Notes: generated from the sequence alone by a model not told the origin. DNA of 31,976 nucleotides from an uncultured Pelagibacteraceae bacterium (GCA_902570545.1 CACFYO010000009.1:1-31976), one strand, 5' to 3'; positions 22,210-29,486 are shown, numbered from the stretch's first letter. Made by a program: numbers and translations.

Positions 22210-23097
22210 TTAAATTTCCTGCTCTTTTTTTAATATTTTACATTTTTTATATTGTTCTTTCATGTGTTTTGGTCTTATTAAGTGCATACCTTCCTCTGCA
22301 TGACAACAGATACATAAAACCTCTAGATTGGTCTCACTATTATTGCCAGGATTACCATCTTTGTGATGACAATGTATCATGTGTCTATGACTTAATAATG
22401 AAAGATCAACCTTGCATCTACTACATTTATATCCCCACGCTTCTTTTAGCTTTTTAGAGGTTGTTCTAAAATCGGGAGTATATTCTGGATCAGGATAACT
22501 CATTTCAGAATATTTAGGTCTGTTTATTAAAGTTTGGACAAAATTTTTAAAAAAAGATTTTATATTAAAAGAGTCTCTAGCTTGTCGTGCTTCATTGTTT
22601 GGTCTTCCTGAAGAAGAGTAGCCAGCTCCCTCATATTCTAAATCTATTAAACAGTTCATACAAACTGCTAACGGTGTAGTTAATTTAATTTTTTTATTTG
22701 AATACTTGGTTTCTCTTGCAATAACAGAAAATTTACCACTTTGATTAGCTGTAAAAGTATATCTATCGTACCTTTTTCTTCTTTGCATTTGTTCAATTGT
22801 TTTACATGTTCCAGTTATATGAAATCTATATCCCTTTCCACCGAGCGGATCTCTTCTGATTTCATCTGCTGAAATCCATTGATCTTTTATAAAAAGTACC
22901 ACTGGCTCATTATTTAAATACATCAAGCCATGTTCATCCATCTTTATGTCCTCTAATTTTGCGTCAACACCTTCAACAGACAACAATTTTTGAATAATTA
23001 TTTTTTCGTACTTAACCCCAGATTTCCAAACAGTCTTTTTGGCACCCATTTTATTGATCAAACTTTCTAATTCTGGAAAAGTGTGGTTAAGTTTCAT
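22210..23097 (-). CDS. zorE: HNH endonuclease, ZorE-like effector of a Zorya type II-like system
   Basis: A 295-residue protein from the ATG at 23097; a TTG at 23133 would add 12 residues and overlap zorB by 47 bases, but the ATG is better placed with an AAAGAAAG site. The C-terminal third is a zinc-type HNH nuclease: CSRC at 225-228, the HxHHKDG core at 242-248 (His244-His245, Asp247), Asn257, and CICCH at 262-266. A middle region has its own CxxC (VCMNCL, 146-149) after a HITGTCKTIEQMQRRKRYDRY segment, probably a zinc-stabilised recognition or sensing domain. In Zorya type II the third gene after ZorA and ZorB is an HNH nuclease, ZorE. Order, strand and overlap all match, so DNA cleavage or nicking during phage infection is inferred. 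Confidence 0.82.
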   Translation of the reverse strand: MKLNHTFPELESLINKMGAKKTVWKSGVKYEKIIIQKLLSVEGVDAKLEDIKMDEHGLMYLNNEPVVLFIKDQWISADEIRRDPLGGKGYRFHITGTCKTIEQMQRRKRYDRYTFTANQSGKFSVIARETKYSNKKIKLTTPLAVCMNCLIDLEYEGAGYSSSGRPNNEARQARDSFNIKSFFKNFVQTLINRPKYSEMSYPDPEYTPDFRTTSKKLKEAWGYKCSRCKVDLSLLSHRHMIHCHHKDGNPGNNSETNLEVLCICCHAEEGMHLIRPKHMKEQYKKCKILKKEQEI

Positions 23098-23788
23098 TTT
23101 TTCTTTCTTTAAAAACCTTTCTAAGTCTTTCAATTATATAAGCACTATCAACTTTCACCCTAAACTCGGTTCTTTGGGATCTAATTGCATCCTCATCTCC
23201 ATTTTCTTTTAATAACAATTTACTGAATGACATGCCGTTAGCTACAATCTTGTCTTTAGCCCAAATCTTATTGCTTCCTAAATTAAGTCCAAGAATATAT
23301 ATCAAAACATTTTTTGAACGATCTTGTGATAGACCCATATTTTTAATATAGGCCTCATCAACAGTTAAAGCTTTCTGCCATCTTGTTGAAGTATGACCCT
23401 CAATTCTTAGTTCTTCAATATCCTCTCTAAAGTCCCATAAAACATTTAGATATCTTGGATAAAAATTGTTTAATATATTTTTAAATTCACTCTTAACTTC
23501 TGAAGAACCTGTAGAAAACTGAATTTTTGGCTCCCTAAAAGAGATTGTTAGGGTTTCTTTATCAATTTCTGCTACCCATTTTTTTAAATCATCTTCGAAT
23601 TCATCATAAAGTTCATTATAGATTCTATCTTGTAATATTTCAAAACTTCTTAATTTATCAATTTGGTCTTTAAGATTTACAATTGCTATGAATAAAAAAA
23701 TAATCATCAATCCAGCCATCATGTCGGCAATAGATATCCACTGATCGTCTTGATCATCTTGTTGTTGGAATAATGTTTTTAATTTCAT
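23087..23788 (-). CDS. zorB: ZorB-like motor subunit (MotB/OmpA-type)
   Basis: A 233-residue protein with a short cytoplasmic N-terminus and one membrane segment, WISIADMMAGLMIIFLFIAIV (key residues at 17-37). Asp22 is in the position of the ion-carrying aspartate of MotB/ZorB. An OmpA-like peptidoglycan-binding domain follows: FSTGSSEVKSEF near 91-102, LRIEGHTS at 127-134, LSQDRSKNVLIYIL at 153-166, and RTEFRV at 206-211. Known role in Zorya: two ZorB subunits sit inside a ZorA pentamer and form a proton-driven motor anchored to the cell wall. The gene overlaps zorA by 4 bases (ATGA) and zorE by about 11 bases. No flagellar genes occur nearby, arguing against a flagellar stator. Confidence 0.85.
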   Translation of the reverse strand: MKLKTLFQQQDDQDDQWISIADMMAGLMIIFLFIAIVNLKDQIDKLRSFEILQDRIYNELYDEFEDDLKKWVAEIDKETLTISFREPKIQFSTGSSEVKSEFKNILNNFYPRYLNVLWDFREDIEELRIEGHTSTRWQKALTVDEAYIKNMGLSQDRSKNVLIYILGLNLGSNKIWAKDKIVANGMSFSKLLLKENGDEDAIRSQRTEFRVKVDSAYIIERLRKVFKERKNET

Positions 23789-24996
23789 TCAGGTTTTTTG
23801 TTTGTTTTTTTCTTAACACTTCCAAGAGAATTAACTAAATTTACAAGTTGGTTTGTTAATGGTGAATAATCGCTAACGAATTTTTCAGATAATGATGCTA
23901 AATTTGAGCCCATAATTTCTACAATTTTGGTTACTTCTTTTTGCATTTGTTCGTCTAATCCTTTGATTTGATTAATGAGCATATCGTTTGTCTCTTTAAT
24001 AGATTGTTTAACGCTATCTCTTATTTCTGTAGACATATTTTCTATACTAGATACAGAATTTGATAAACTTTCGGTCATTTCATTTAAATTTTTCTCAATT
24101 GTTGGCATTGCATCAACTGCTTTATCTTTCATTTGCGCAAAAGCGTCTAATTGATTGTTCAAATTATCAATTTGTCCTTGTACTGTTGTCATAATATCTT
24201 TTAATGCTTCAGTTGATTTAGGGAGGCTCTCCATATTTTCTGAAATCTGTTTAAGTGACTCTTGAGAACTTGTAATGCCTGATATAGCTGTTTGTAACTG
24301 ATCATTCAAATTCTCAACATGTGTCTTATAATTATTTTGCCATTCTACAAGATTTTGAACAGATGAACTTAATTCTTTAAAACTTTCACCAAGTTGATCA
24401 TTTATTTTAGCATTAAAATCTTCCATGACCTTTTGAACAGCTTCAATTAATGCATTGACATTATTTTGAGACATTTCAGCTGCAAATTCTGAGAAAGATT
24501 TTTGCATTTCCTTTAAACTATCAATAGTTTCACTTCTTAGTTTTTGTAATTGTGTAATTACTGAGCTTTCATTATCAGCAGAAATTGCATCTTTTACCTC
24601 AGTCATCTTAGCTAAAAGATCTTTTACATCAGCCTCTTCGGTAGATTTAATTTTTTTGGGTTTGTATAAAATTATTGCTCTGAAGGCTAAACTTAAAAAT
24701 AATCCAACTATACTCGTTCCAAAAGCAACTTTTAATCCTGATAAAAGCTCTGGAATACTTTCATCTACTCTATTTACATTAAAATCAACTAGTGCAAAAA
24801 ATATTCCTAAGAATGTTCCAAATATACCAATCGAAACTAGTAATGAGGGAGTAAATCTTGCATACCTGAGAGCTTTGTCAGCGTCTGTGGAAAAATAAGT
24901 AAAGATTGAGTATATGAATACTAATACTATTACAGCCACTATAACTGTTATCTCAGTGGTATCTGTAAGCGCTCTCCAAAATCCCATCCAATTCAT
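23785..24996 (-). CDS. zorA: ZorA-like motor subunit (MotA/ExbB-type with long cytoplasmic coiled-coil tail)
   Basis: A 403-residue membrane protein. Three hydrophobic segments lie near 15-35, 50-71 (FTPSLLVSIGIFGTFLGIFFALV core) and 88-111, in the MotA/TolQ/ExbB arrangement; GTFLGI and AFGTSIVGLFLS are the channel-lining helices. From about residue 120 to 390 the protein is an almost unbroken coiled coil rich in Gln, Asn, Glu and Ser. This is the long tail that, in Zorya, projects into the cytoplasm and transmits the alarm to the effector. The tail is shorter than in type I Zorya. The ATG at 24996 has no ribosome site; a TATACT at 25008-25003 sits so close that the message could be leaderless. 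It is first of three overlapping genes. Confidence 0.85.
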   Translation of the reverse strand: MNWMGFWRALTDTTEITVIVAVIVLVFIYSIFTYFSTDADKALRYARFTPSLLVSIGIFGTFLGIFFALVDFNVNRVDESIPELLSGLKVAFGTSIVGLFLSLAFRAIILYKPKKIKSTEEADVKDLLAKMTEVKDAISADNESSVITQLQKLRSETIDSLKEMQKSFSEFAAEMSQNNVNALIEAVQKVMEDFNAKINDQLGESFKELSSSVQNLVEWQNNYKTHVENLNDQLQTAISGITSSQESLKQISENMESLPKSTEALKDIMTTVQGQIDNLNNQLDAFAQMKDKAVDAMPTIEKNLNEMTESLSNSVSSIENMSTEIRDSVKQSIKETNDMLINQIKGLDEQMQKEVTKIVEIMGSNLASLSEKFVSDYSPLTNQLVNLVNSLGSVKKKTNKKPE

Positions 24997-25088
24997 AAAT
25001 AAAGTATATAATCTTGTCTAATCAGGTTCTAGTCTAGTTCTAGTTTGAGAGAATTTATTATTCATATTTTCCAATAAAAACAATTAAA

Positions 25089-25160
25089 GCTTAAAAAATG
25101 GATATTTGATTTATCTCAAATAACACTAGAATTCCGACGAGAATTTTGTCTTATTAGACT
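25089..25160 (-). repeat. Dispersed element copy upstream of zorA; right member of the 34-bp direct repeat
   Basis: Bases 25089-25122 repeat 22136-22169 with one mismatch in 34. Beyond that, 25113-25150 resembles the CTAG-rich spacer of the copy at 16818-16850 (ACTAGAATTCC followed by GAGAAT). This copy lies in a 372-base gene-free stretch (24997-25368), together with short CTAGA-type tandem units at 25027-25048, the truncated gene at 25251-25319 and another partial element at 25325-25355. In the remaining 25161-25250 I see only AT-rich sequence with ATTAA(T/C)C-type near-repeats and no gene. Confidence 0.75.
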
Positions 25161-25250
25161 TTTATTTAAAGAATTTATTCTATTTTAATTTTTGATTACT
25201 CACATAACTACTGTAGTTTAATGTAGGTTAATCTGGATTAATGTGAACCT

Positions 25251-25319
25251 CTAATCCCGTAAATAATCGCCAGCTTCCTGAATAATTTTCCACAGTTTAC
25301 TTGCGTTTTCTTTGTTCAC
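25251..25319 (-). pseudogene. Truncated copy of the 75-aa gene
   Basis: From the GTG at 25319 the frame reads as the first 20 residues of the gene at 16801 (NKENASKLWKIIQEAGDYL after the start), then diverges to R-D and stops at 25251-25253. The full gene has 75 residues, so 55 are missing. Similarity ends at base 25259 without any gradual decay, implying a clean break by recombination. Upstream of the GTG, the CTAG/TTGAGAT block seen at the intact gene is also recognisable at 25325-25355. Confidence 0.8.
25259..25319 (-). repeat. 61-bp direct repeat, right copy
   Basis: Matches 16741-16801 in 59 of 61 positions, same orientation, and bounds the accessory block containing the Zorya-like operon and the exported-protein operon. 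The near identity, in contrast to the strongly diverged neighbouring element copies, suggests a fairly recent duplication or exchange. No integrase, transposase or tRNA gene is seen between or beside the copies. Confidence 0.85.
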
Positions 25320-25368
25320 ACCTTCACTTTTCTCGTTTAATCTCAAGAAGTTCTAGTTTGGGAAATAG

Positions 25369-25626
25369 TTACATTATTTTCTCAAGTTTCCAAGCTTCAT
25401 CTTTAGCATTAAACTTTGCGTTCCAGTCTTTAGATCTTTGATCTTCAAATAAGGCATAAAATTTTTCTTCATCAGTGACATTTGCAATAAAAATCATTTT
25501 ACCTTCTCGAATGTGCGCCCATTCAAATGATGACGTGCACTTTGCAATTTCATCTTTAAATATACTGTATAATTCTTCTGCATCTTTTTTAGTTCCTTCA
25601 TACGTTGTTGTTCCAACAAAGTTCAT
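25369..25626 (-). CDS. Small protein (85 aa), unknown
   Basis: A soluble 85-residue protein beginning MNFVGTTTYEGTKKDAEELYSI and ending WNAKFNAKDEAWKLEKIM. The pattern beta (NFVGTTTYEG) - helix (KDAEELYSIFKDEI) - beta (FEWAHIREGKMIFIANV) - helix (DEEKFYALFEDQRSKDW) fits one repeat of a ferredoxin-like alpha/beta dimer, as in small DUF1330- or antibiotic-monooxygenase-like proteins. I cannot assign it to a family. A GAAAGGACAAAC-type ribosome site precedes the ATG. It lies just outside the 61-bp repeat, between two element copies, so it may be the first core gene or another cassette. Confidence 0.6.
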   Translation of the reverse strand: MNFVGTTTYEGTKKDAEELYSIFKDEIAKCTSSFEWAHIREGKMIFIANVTDEEKFYALFEDQRSKDWNAKFNAKDEAWKLEKIM

Positions 25627-25700
25627 AGTTTGTCCTTTCTTAAATTAATTAAGCTAATATAGGCTCAACAAATTTCCAATCAATAAAATTTTTCAACAAA

Positions 25701-25783
25701 TTTATCTCAACTTGTTCAAGTTTCAGGACTAGCTTCTCTATAAAATCCTACAACGCAGAATCATAAACTTTAAAGATTTTTTT
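25701..25783 (-). repeat. Dispersed element copy upstream of the 85-aa gene
   Basis: In + strand order it contains TTTATCTCAA, a CTAG-containing spacer, TCTCTATAAAATCCTA, CGCAGAATCATAA and AAAGATTTTTTT. It aligns piece by piece with 16818-16901 (TTTATCTCTT, GTCCTATAAAGTCCCA, CCCAGAACCACGA, AAAAGTTTTTTC). The part corresponding to a signal-peptide start has lost its ATG. It occupies most of the 163 bases between the 85-residue gene and the lyase gene; nothing else is visible there. Confidence 0.6.
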
Positions 25784-25789
25784 AATTTA

Positions 25790-26674
25790 TTAATCAACTG
25801 GTTTGTTCTTATTTATATCTACTTCATCATAGGATTTACCAAATCTCACTTCATCAAATAGCATTACGGTTGTTGGAATTTTATTTTCCCATTTATATTT
25901 AAAAGGTTTTATTATGTTTTTTTGACCACTTGGTTGAGTCATGGTCTTCATTCCCTTTGGTTTATTTTTATTTATTTGAGATAAATAATCACCAACTCTA
26001 AATTTATAAATACCATATCTCATATTAATTTGTTGTTTGTTACTGCTCCACCCATGGCTTTTGGACTCTTTAATATGTTTACTTTTTACAAAAGGAATAT
26101 AATGGGTGCACTCATTAATTTGTTCTCCATTCCACCATAGCTCAAAATATTTTTCACCTTTAATTCTTTCTCTACTATAATTAGTTTTAACTATAAAATC
26201 ATTCCAACTACCTTTTTTAAAAGAAAATCCATGGCATCTCTTATAGTGACCTAATCTCACTTGAAAGCCTGAACCCTGTGTAGAAACCATCCATAATGGC
26301 ATATCTACACCTTTCATTTTAGCTTGAAACAAAGACATCTTTGATGCTACGAAATCATATCCAAAATCTTCGGGTATATATATACTCAAAGCATAAAATA
26401 CTGGTTCTTTAAATTTTTTACTTGAGTAATGAAGTTTTTTTAAATGTCTTTCTGTTCTTTGAGCACCCCATTTACAATCTTGTTTTTTACATTCGCCATG
26501 TCTAATTTCAAACTTTTGAGCTGATTTACCAGCACGAACATTTTTATCGACTATTTCAAAATGCTCTTTGATATCCATGTGATGCCACTTAGTTTTTTTA
26601 ATTGTAACAGGCTCTGTATAACCTAAATTACATGTAAAAAAGATTAGAACCACAATCCCAAAAATTTTTTTCAT
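25790..26674 (-). CDS. Exported polysaccharide lyase-like protein (heparin lyase I/PL family jelly-roll)
   Basis: A 294-residue protein with a signal peptide (MKKIFGIVVLIFFTCNLGYT) cleaved near residue 20. The body has the features of the concanavalin-like polysaccharide lyase family (Pfam Polysacc_lyase type). These are AQKFEIRHGEC near 52-62, AQRTERHLKK near 71-80, VFYALSIYIPEDFG near 91-104, and SLFQAKM near 113-119. Further on are GSWNDFIVKTNYS near 155-167, FELWWNGEQI near 177-186 and a C-terminal YGIYKFRVGDYLS. The paired R-x-E-R and W-N-G segments line the substrate groove in known members. It would cleave an acidic polysaccharide outside the inner membrane. The signal-peptide codons resemble those at 21562 and 16904. 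The 40-residue gene ends directly before this ATG (TAAATG). Confidence 0.68.
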   Translation of the reverse strand: MKKIFGIVVLIFFTCNLGYTEPVTIKKTKWHHMDIKEHFEIVDKNVRAGKSAQKFEIRHGECKKQDCKWGAQRTERHLKKLHYSSKKFKEPVFYALSIYIPEDFGYDFVASKMSLFQAKMKGVDMPLWMVSTQGSGFQVRLGHYKRCHGFSFKKGSWNDFIVKTNYSRERIKGEKYFELWWNGEQINECTHYIPFVKSKHIKESKSHGWSSNKQQINMRYGIYKFRVGDYLSQINKNKPKGMKTMTQPSGQKNIIKPFKYKWENKIPTTVMLFDEVRFGKSYDEVDINKNKPVD

Positions 26675-26797
26675 TTAAAATCCACCTCGCCAATTATTTT
26701 TAGATTTCAAATCTTTCTCTTCCTGTTTTGAAGTAGGTCTAAATAAATAAAAACCTACTATAACAATAACGAATATACCTAAAATTATTTCAATCAT
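26675..26797 (-). CDS. Small single-pass membrane protein (40 aa), unknown
   Basis: A short frame from an ATG (complement of 26795-26797) to a TAA that touches the lyase ATG. The product is one hydrophobic helix (IIEIILG-like start, then FVIVIVGFYLF) followed by a charged tail RPTSKQEEKDLKSKNN and ending WRGGF. An N-terminal anchor with a short polar tail ending in WRGGF is plausible as a real small membrane protein. The exact fit between YajQ (6-base gap) and the lyase (0 gap) supports this. Family unknown. Confidence 0.6.
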   Translation of the reverse strand: MIEIILGIFVIVIVGFYLFRPTSKQEEKDLKSKNNWRGGF

Positions 26798-26803
26798 GTT
26801 TAA

Positions 26804-27289
26804 TTAATCTCTAAAGTTTATAAATTCAATTGGAAGTCCAATATCAATAGATTTTATGGCAGATATAGCTTCTTGAAGATCATCTCTTTTTTTTCCTTGA
26901 GCTCTTAATTCCTCTCCTTGAATTTTAATTTGGATTTTAAGTTTTAGTTTTTTTACATCAGCAATAATCTTCTTAGCATTTTCTTGACTAATGCCCTCTG
27001 CTAATTCACTGACTTGTCTGATGGTTCCACCAGCTGCACCTTCTGAATTTTTAATAATTATTACTCTTGGATCTACTTTTCTTCTTATAAGATGAACTTG
27101 TAACAATTCATTTACTTGTTTTAATTTTAATTCATCAGGCGCTATTGTAGTTATTATTTTATCTTTTCTTTCAATTGAAATATTAAGTCCCTTAAAATCA
27201 TATCGGTTCGCAATTTCTCTTAAACAATTTGCAAGAGCATTGTCGAATTCTTGATAATTAATTTTACTTATTACATCAAATGAAGGCAT
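26804..27289 (-). CDS. yajQ: YajQ family nucleotide-binding protein
   Basis: A 161-residue protein of normal YajQ length. Typical segments are MPSFDVISKINYQEFDNAL, NRYDFKG near 28-34, LLQVHLIRRKVDPR near 82-95, and LKLKIQIKIQGEELRAQGKKRDDLQEAI near 115-142, given here as the KIQ, GEELR and GKKRDDLQ cores. Two RNP-like ferredoxin folds are expected. YajQ proteins bind nucleotides or RNA, and some (Xanthomonas, Pseudomonas) bind cyclic di-GMP and modulate gene expression. In a streamlined genome with no visible c-di-GMP enzymes here, an RNA-related housekeeping role is equally likely. It is divergent from the hydroxyacid dehydrogenase across 97 bases. Confidence 0.94.
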   Translation of the reverse strand: MPSFDVISKINYQEFDNALANCLREIANRYDFKGLNISIERKDKIITTIAPDELKLKQVNELLQVHLIRRKVDPRVIIIKNSEGAAGGTIRQVSELAEGISQENAKKIIADVKKLKLKIQIKIQGEELRAQGKKRDDLQEAISAIKSIDIGLPIEFINFRD

Positions 27290-27386
27290 AATTTTAATAT
27301 TCTATACAATATTACATTTTTTTATGAGAACAACCTTCTTTAATCATTGTTATAATTTTTAAAGTTTTAGTATATTTTAATTTGAA

Positions 27387-28412
27387 ATGCCCAAAGGAAA
27401 AATTAAAATTCATATAAGAAATAATCACTGGAAAAAAGGTTCTTTGCCTTGTGATTTAGAAGGCGAAAAAAATAGTAGTGTCCCTAAAGAATTATTTGAG
27501 AATTTTCTCAATAAATATTCTGGTATAAAAGATAAGATTTCATACATAGTTGATTGGGATGATGATAATTGGAAATCTTCTATGAAAGATGCAGATATTT
27601 TGCTTACATGGAATTTTCCAACAAATAATCTAAGTAAAATTGCACCAAATTTAAAATGGATACATGTTGTGTCAGCGGGTGTAAATCATCTTTATCCATT
27701 TAATTGGCTTAAAAAAGATTTAGTTTTAACAAATAGTAGTGGAATACATTCTAAAAAGGCAGGTGAATTTGGATTAATGAGTGTTTTGATGCTTCAAAAT
27801 CATATGACAAGAATAATTACTAATCAAAAAAAAAAAGAGTTTGTAACTTTATTAAGTAACCCAATTGATAGTAAAAAAGTTGTAGTGGTAGGTACTGGAT
27901 CATTAGGTGGGTCAATGATTAAACATATCAGCTCATTAGGAGCAAAAGTTATTGGAGTTAATAGAAGGGGTAGAGCAGTTGAAGGTTGTTCAAAAGTAAT
28001 AACATTTGATAGGATTGATGAAGTCATACCTGAGGCTGATTTTCTTTATTTAGCTGTTCCAGAAACAAACGAAACAAAAGGATTAATTAATAAGAAAAGA
28101 TTAGATCTACTTAAAGCTACGTGTGGAATTGTTAATATTGGTCGTCAATCTGTAATGGATTATGAGCATCTAAGAAAAAAATTAAAAAAAAACGAAATTG
28201 CTGGAGCTATTTTAGATGTTTTTTCAGAAGAACCCATAAACAGAAATTCTAAATTTTGGGATACACCAAATTTAGTAATTACACCTCATATATCTTCAGA
28301 TAGTAAAGGAAATTATATAGAGATGGTTTTAGAAAAGTTTTTCAAGAATTTAAAACTATTTATTGAAAAAAAAGATTTGCATAATCAAGTCGATCCTAAA
28401 CTAGGTTATTAA
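27387..28412 (+). CDS. D-2-hydroxyacid dehydrogenase family protein
   Basis: A 341-residue NAD-dependent dehydrogenase. The Rossmann loop is VVVVGTGSLGGSM at 165-177. The catalytic set is Arg253 (NIGRQSV), Glu282 (FSEEPI) and His301 (TPHIS), all present. NSSGIHSKKAGEFGL near 116-130 forms the hinge helix typical of the GhrA/SerA-like branch. The N-terminal ~90 residues are the substrate-binding lid (LLTWNFPTNNLSKIAPNLKWIHVVSAG). Reduction of a 2-keto acid such as glyoxylate, hydroxypyruvate or a sugar-derived keto acid is expected. Its stop touches the stop of the convergent Gfo/Idh/MocA gene. Adjacent sugar-type oxidoreductases hint at carbohydrate acid metabolism. Confidence 0.88.
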   Translation: MPKGKIKIHIRNNHWKKGSLPCDLEGEKNSSVPKELFENFLNKYSGIKDKISYIVDWDDDNWKSSMKDADILLTWNFPTNNLSKIAPNLKWIHVVSAGVNHLYPFNWLKKDLVLTNSSGIHSKKAGEFGLMSVLMLQNHMTRIITNQKKKEFVTLLSNPIDSKKVVVVGTGSLGGSMIKHISSLGAKVIGVNRRGRAVEGCSKVITFDRIDEVIPEADFLYLAVPETNETKGLINKKRLDLLKATCGIVNIGRQSVMDYEHLRKKLKKNEIAGAILDVFSEEPINRNSKFWDTPNLVITPHISSDSKGNYIEMVLEKFFKNLKLFIEKKDLHNQVDPKLGY

Positions 28413-29486
28413 TTATTTTGGTAACCAGGAACTGTACAAAGGGTTATCATTGTTAATTGGAAGTTTGATACTTTTGTTTTGTCTTGATGAACTGTAAACA
28501 GCTGTTACAAATTCTAAAGATTTTCTAGCATCCAATAAAGTTACTTCATCACTAACTTTTCCATCAAGTTTATTGGCTATTTCATCAAACATTCCTGCGT
28601 ACCATGACTTAGGTTTTTCGACTTTTGATAATACTTCATCTATTTGACTTTGTGTAATAGGAGCTCTTGGTAAAAATACCCATTCATCGTCAGCTGGATT
28701 ATAAGGTTTATCTGGAGATGCTCCTGATTCTACTGTCAGTCCATCAAAACAGAATTTTAGTCTACTGGTATCATTTGCTGCACCAAGGGTGATTGAGCTA
28801 GTAACCAATGTTCCATCTTCCATTTCAATTGATAAAGACGCACAGTCTTCGACCTCAATATCATTTACTCTTGTTGTTAATTTTGCAAATACATTTGAAA
28901 CTGGGCCTAGTATCATACTCACCAAGTCATGAATATGTATTGAATGACTTAAAATTGCCCCACCTTGTTCACCATCCCAAGTACCTCTCCAAGGTTTTGA
29001 ATAATAATCTTTTCCTCTATTCCAATGAGTTTCCAATGAGGCGATTAAAGGTTTTCCAGCAAGTCCTGACTTTATTAATGCCTTAAATTTAGAAAATCCT
29101 AATCCATACCTATATTGAAATACAGGAAAAATTATCTTTCCTGTTTCTTTACTAATATTTTCTAGCTCATCAATTTCTTTAAGGCTTGAAACCAATGGTT
29201 TTTCGCAAATTACATGCTTTCCAGCTTCAAGAGATTTTTTGCACGCAGAAAAATGTAAATGGGGTGGGAGACAAATATCAATTATATCTATTTCCTTTAC
29301 TTTTAATACATCATCAAAGTTTAATGACATTTTAGTATCATTATTTGACGCCAATATTTTATCTATTGCATCTCTAGTTAAACCACACAATGTATGAACA
29401 CTAAATCGGTCTGATACTTTTTGAAAATCTTCAAAATGTTTAGCTCCTATATTAGTTCCTATTATTGCTACCCGATATTTTTTCAT
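28413..29486 (-). CDS. Gfo/Idh/MocA family oxidoreductase
   Basis: A 357-residue NAD(P)-dependent oxidoreductase. It has the N-terminal loop VAIIGTNIGAKHF at 6-18, ICLPPHLH near 71-78, the catalytic HVICEKPLVS with Lys96, and a C-terminal sheet domain with GGAILSHSIHIHDLV, whose histidines complete the active site. The family oxidises or reduces sugars, inositols and related alcohols in the cytoplasm. Its ATG overlaps the stop of the upstream Gfo/Idh/MocA gene by four bases, so the two are co-translated and probably act on the same pathway or as partners. The specific substrate is not evident. Confidence 0.9.
   Translation of the reverse strand: MKKYRVAIIGTNIGAKHFEDFQKVSDRFSVHTLCGLTRDAIDKILASNNDTKMSLNFDDVLKVKEIDIIDICLPPHLHFSACKKSLEAGKHVICEKPLVSSLKEIDELENISKETGKIIFPVFQYRYGLGFSKFKALIKSGLAGKPLIASLETHWNRGKDYYSKPWRGTWDGEQGGAILSHSIHIHDLVSMILGPVSNVFAKLTTRVNDIEVEDCASLSIEMEDGTLVTSSITLGAANDTSRLKFCFDGLTVESGASPDKPYNPADDEWVFLPRAPITQSQIDEVLSKVEKPKSWYAGMFDEIANKLDGKVSDEVTLLDARKSLEFVTAVYSSSRQNKSIKLPINNDNPLYSSWLPK

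Noticed and set aside
23098..23133. TTG start at 23133 for the HNH protein
   Set aside because: The ATG at 23097 has a better ribosome site and a short overlap. The extra 12 residues add nothing recognisable, although they cannot be ruled out.
23087..24996. Flagellar stator MotA/MotB or ExbB/TolQ energy-transduction pair
   Set aside because: No flagellar, tonB or tol genes are nearby. The first protein has a very long coiled-coil tail and the pair overlaps an HNH nuclease, which fits Zorya better.
16741..25319. Integron-type gene-cassette array
   Set aside because: No integrase or attC-like paired sites were seen. The cassettes contain several genes, and the repeats are direct and of two different kinds.
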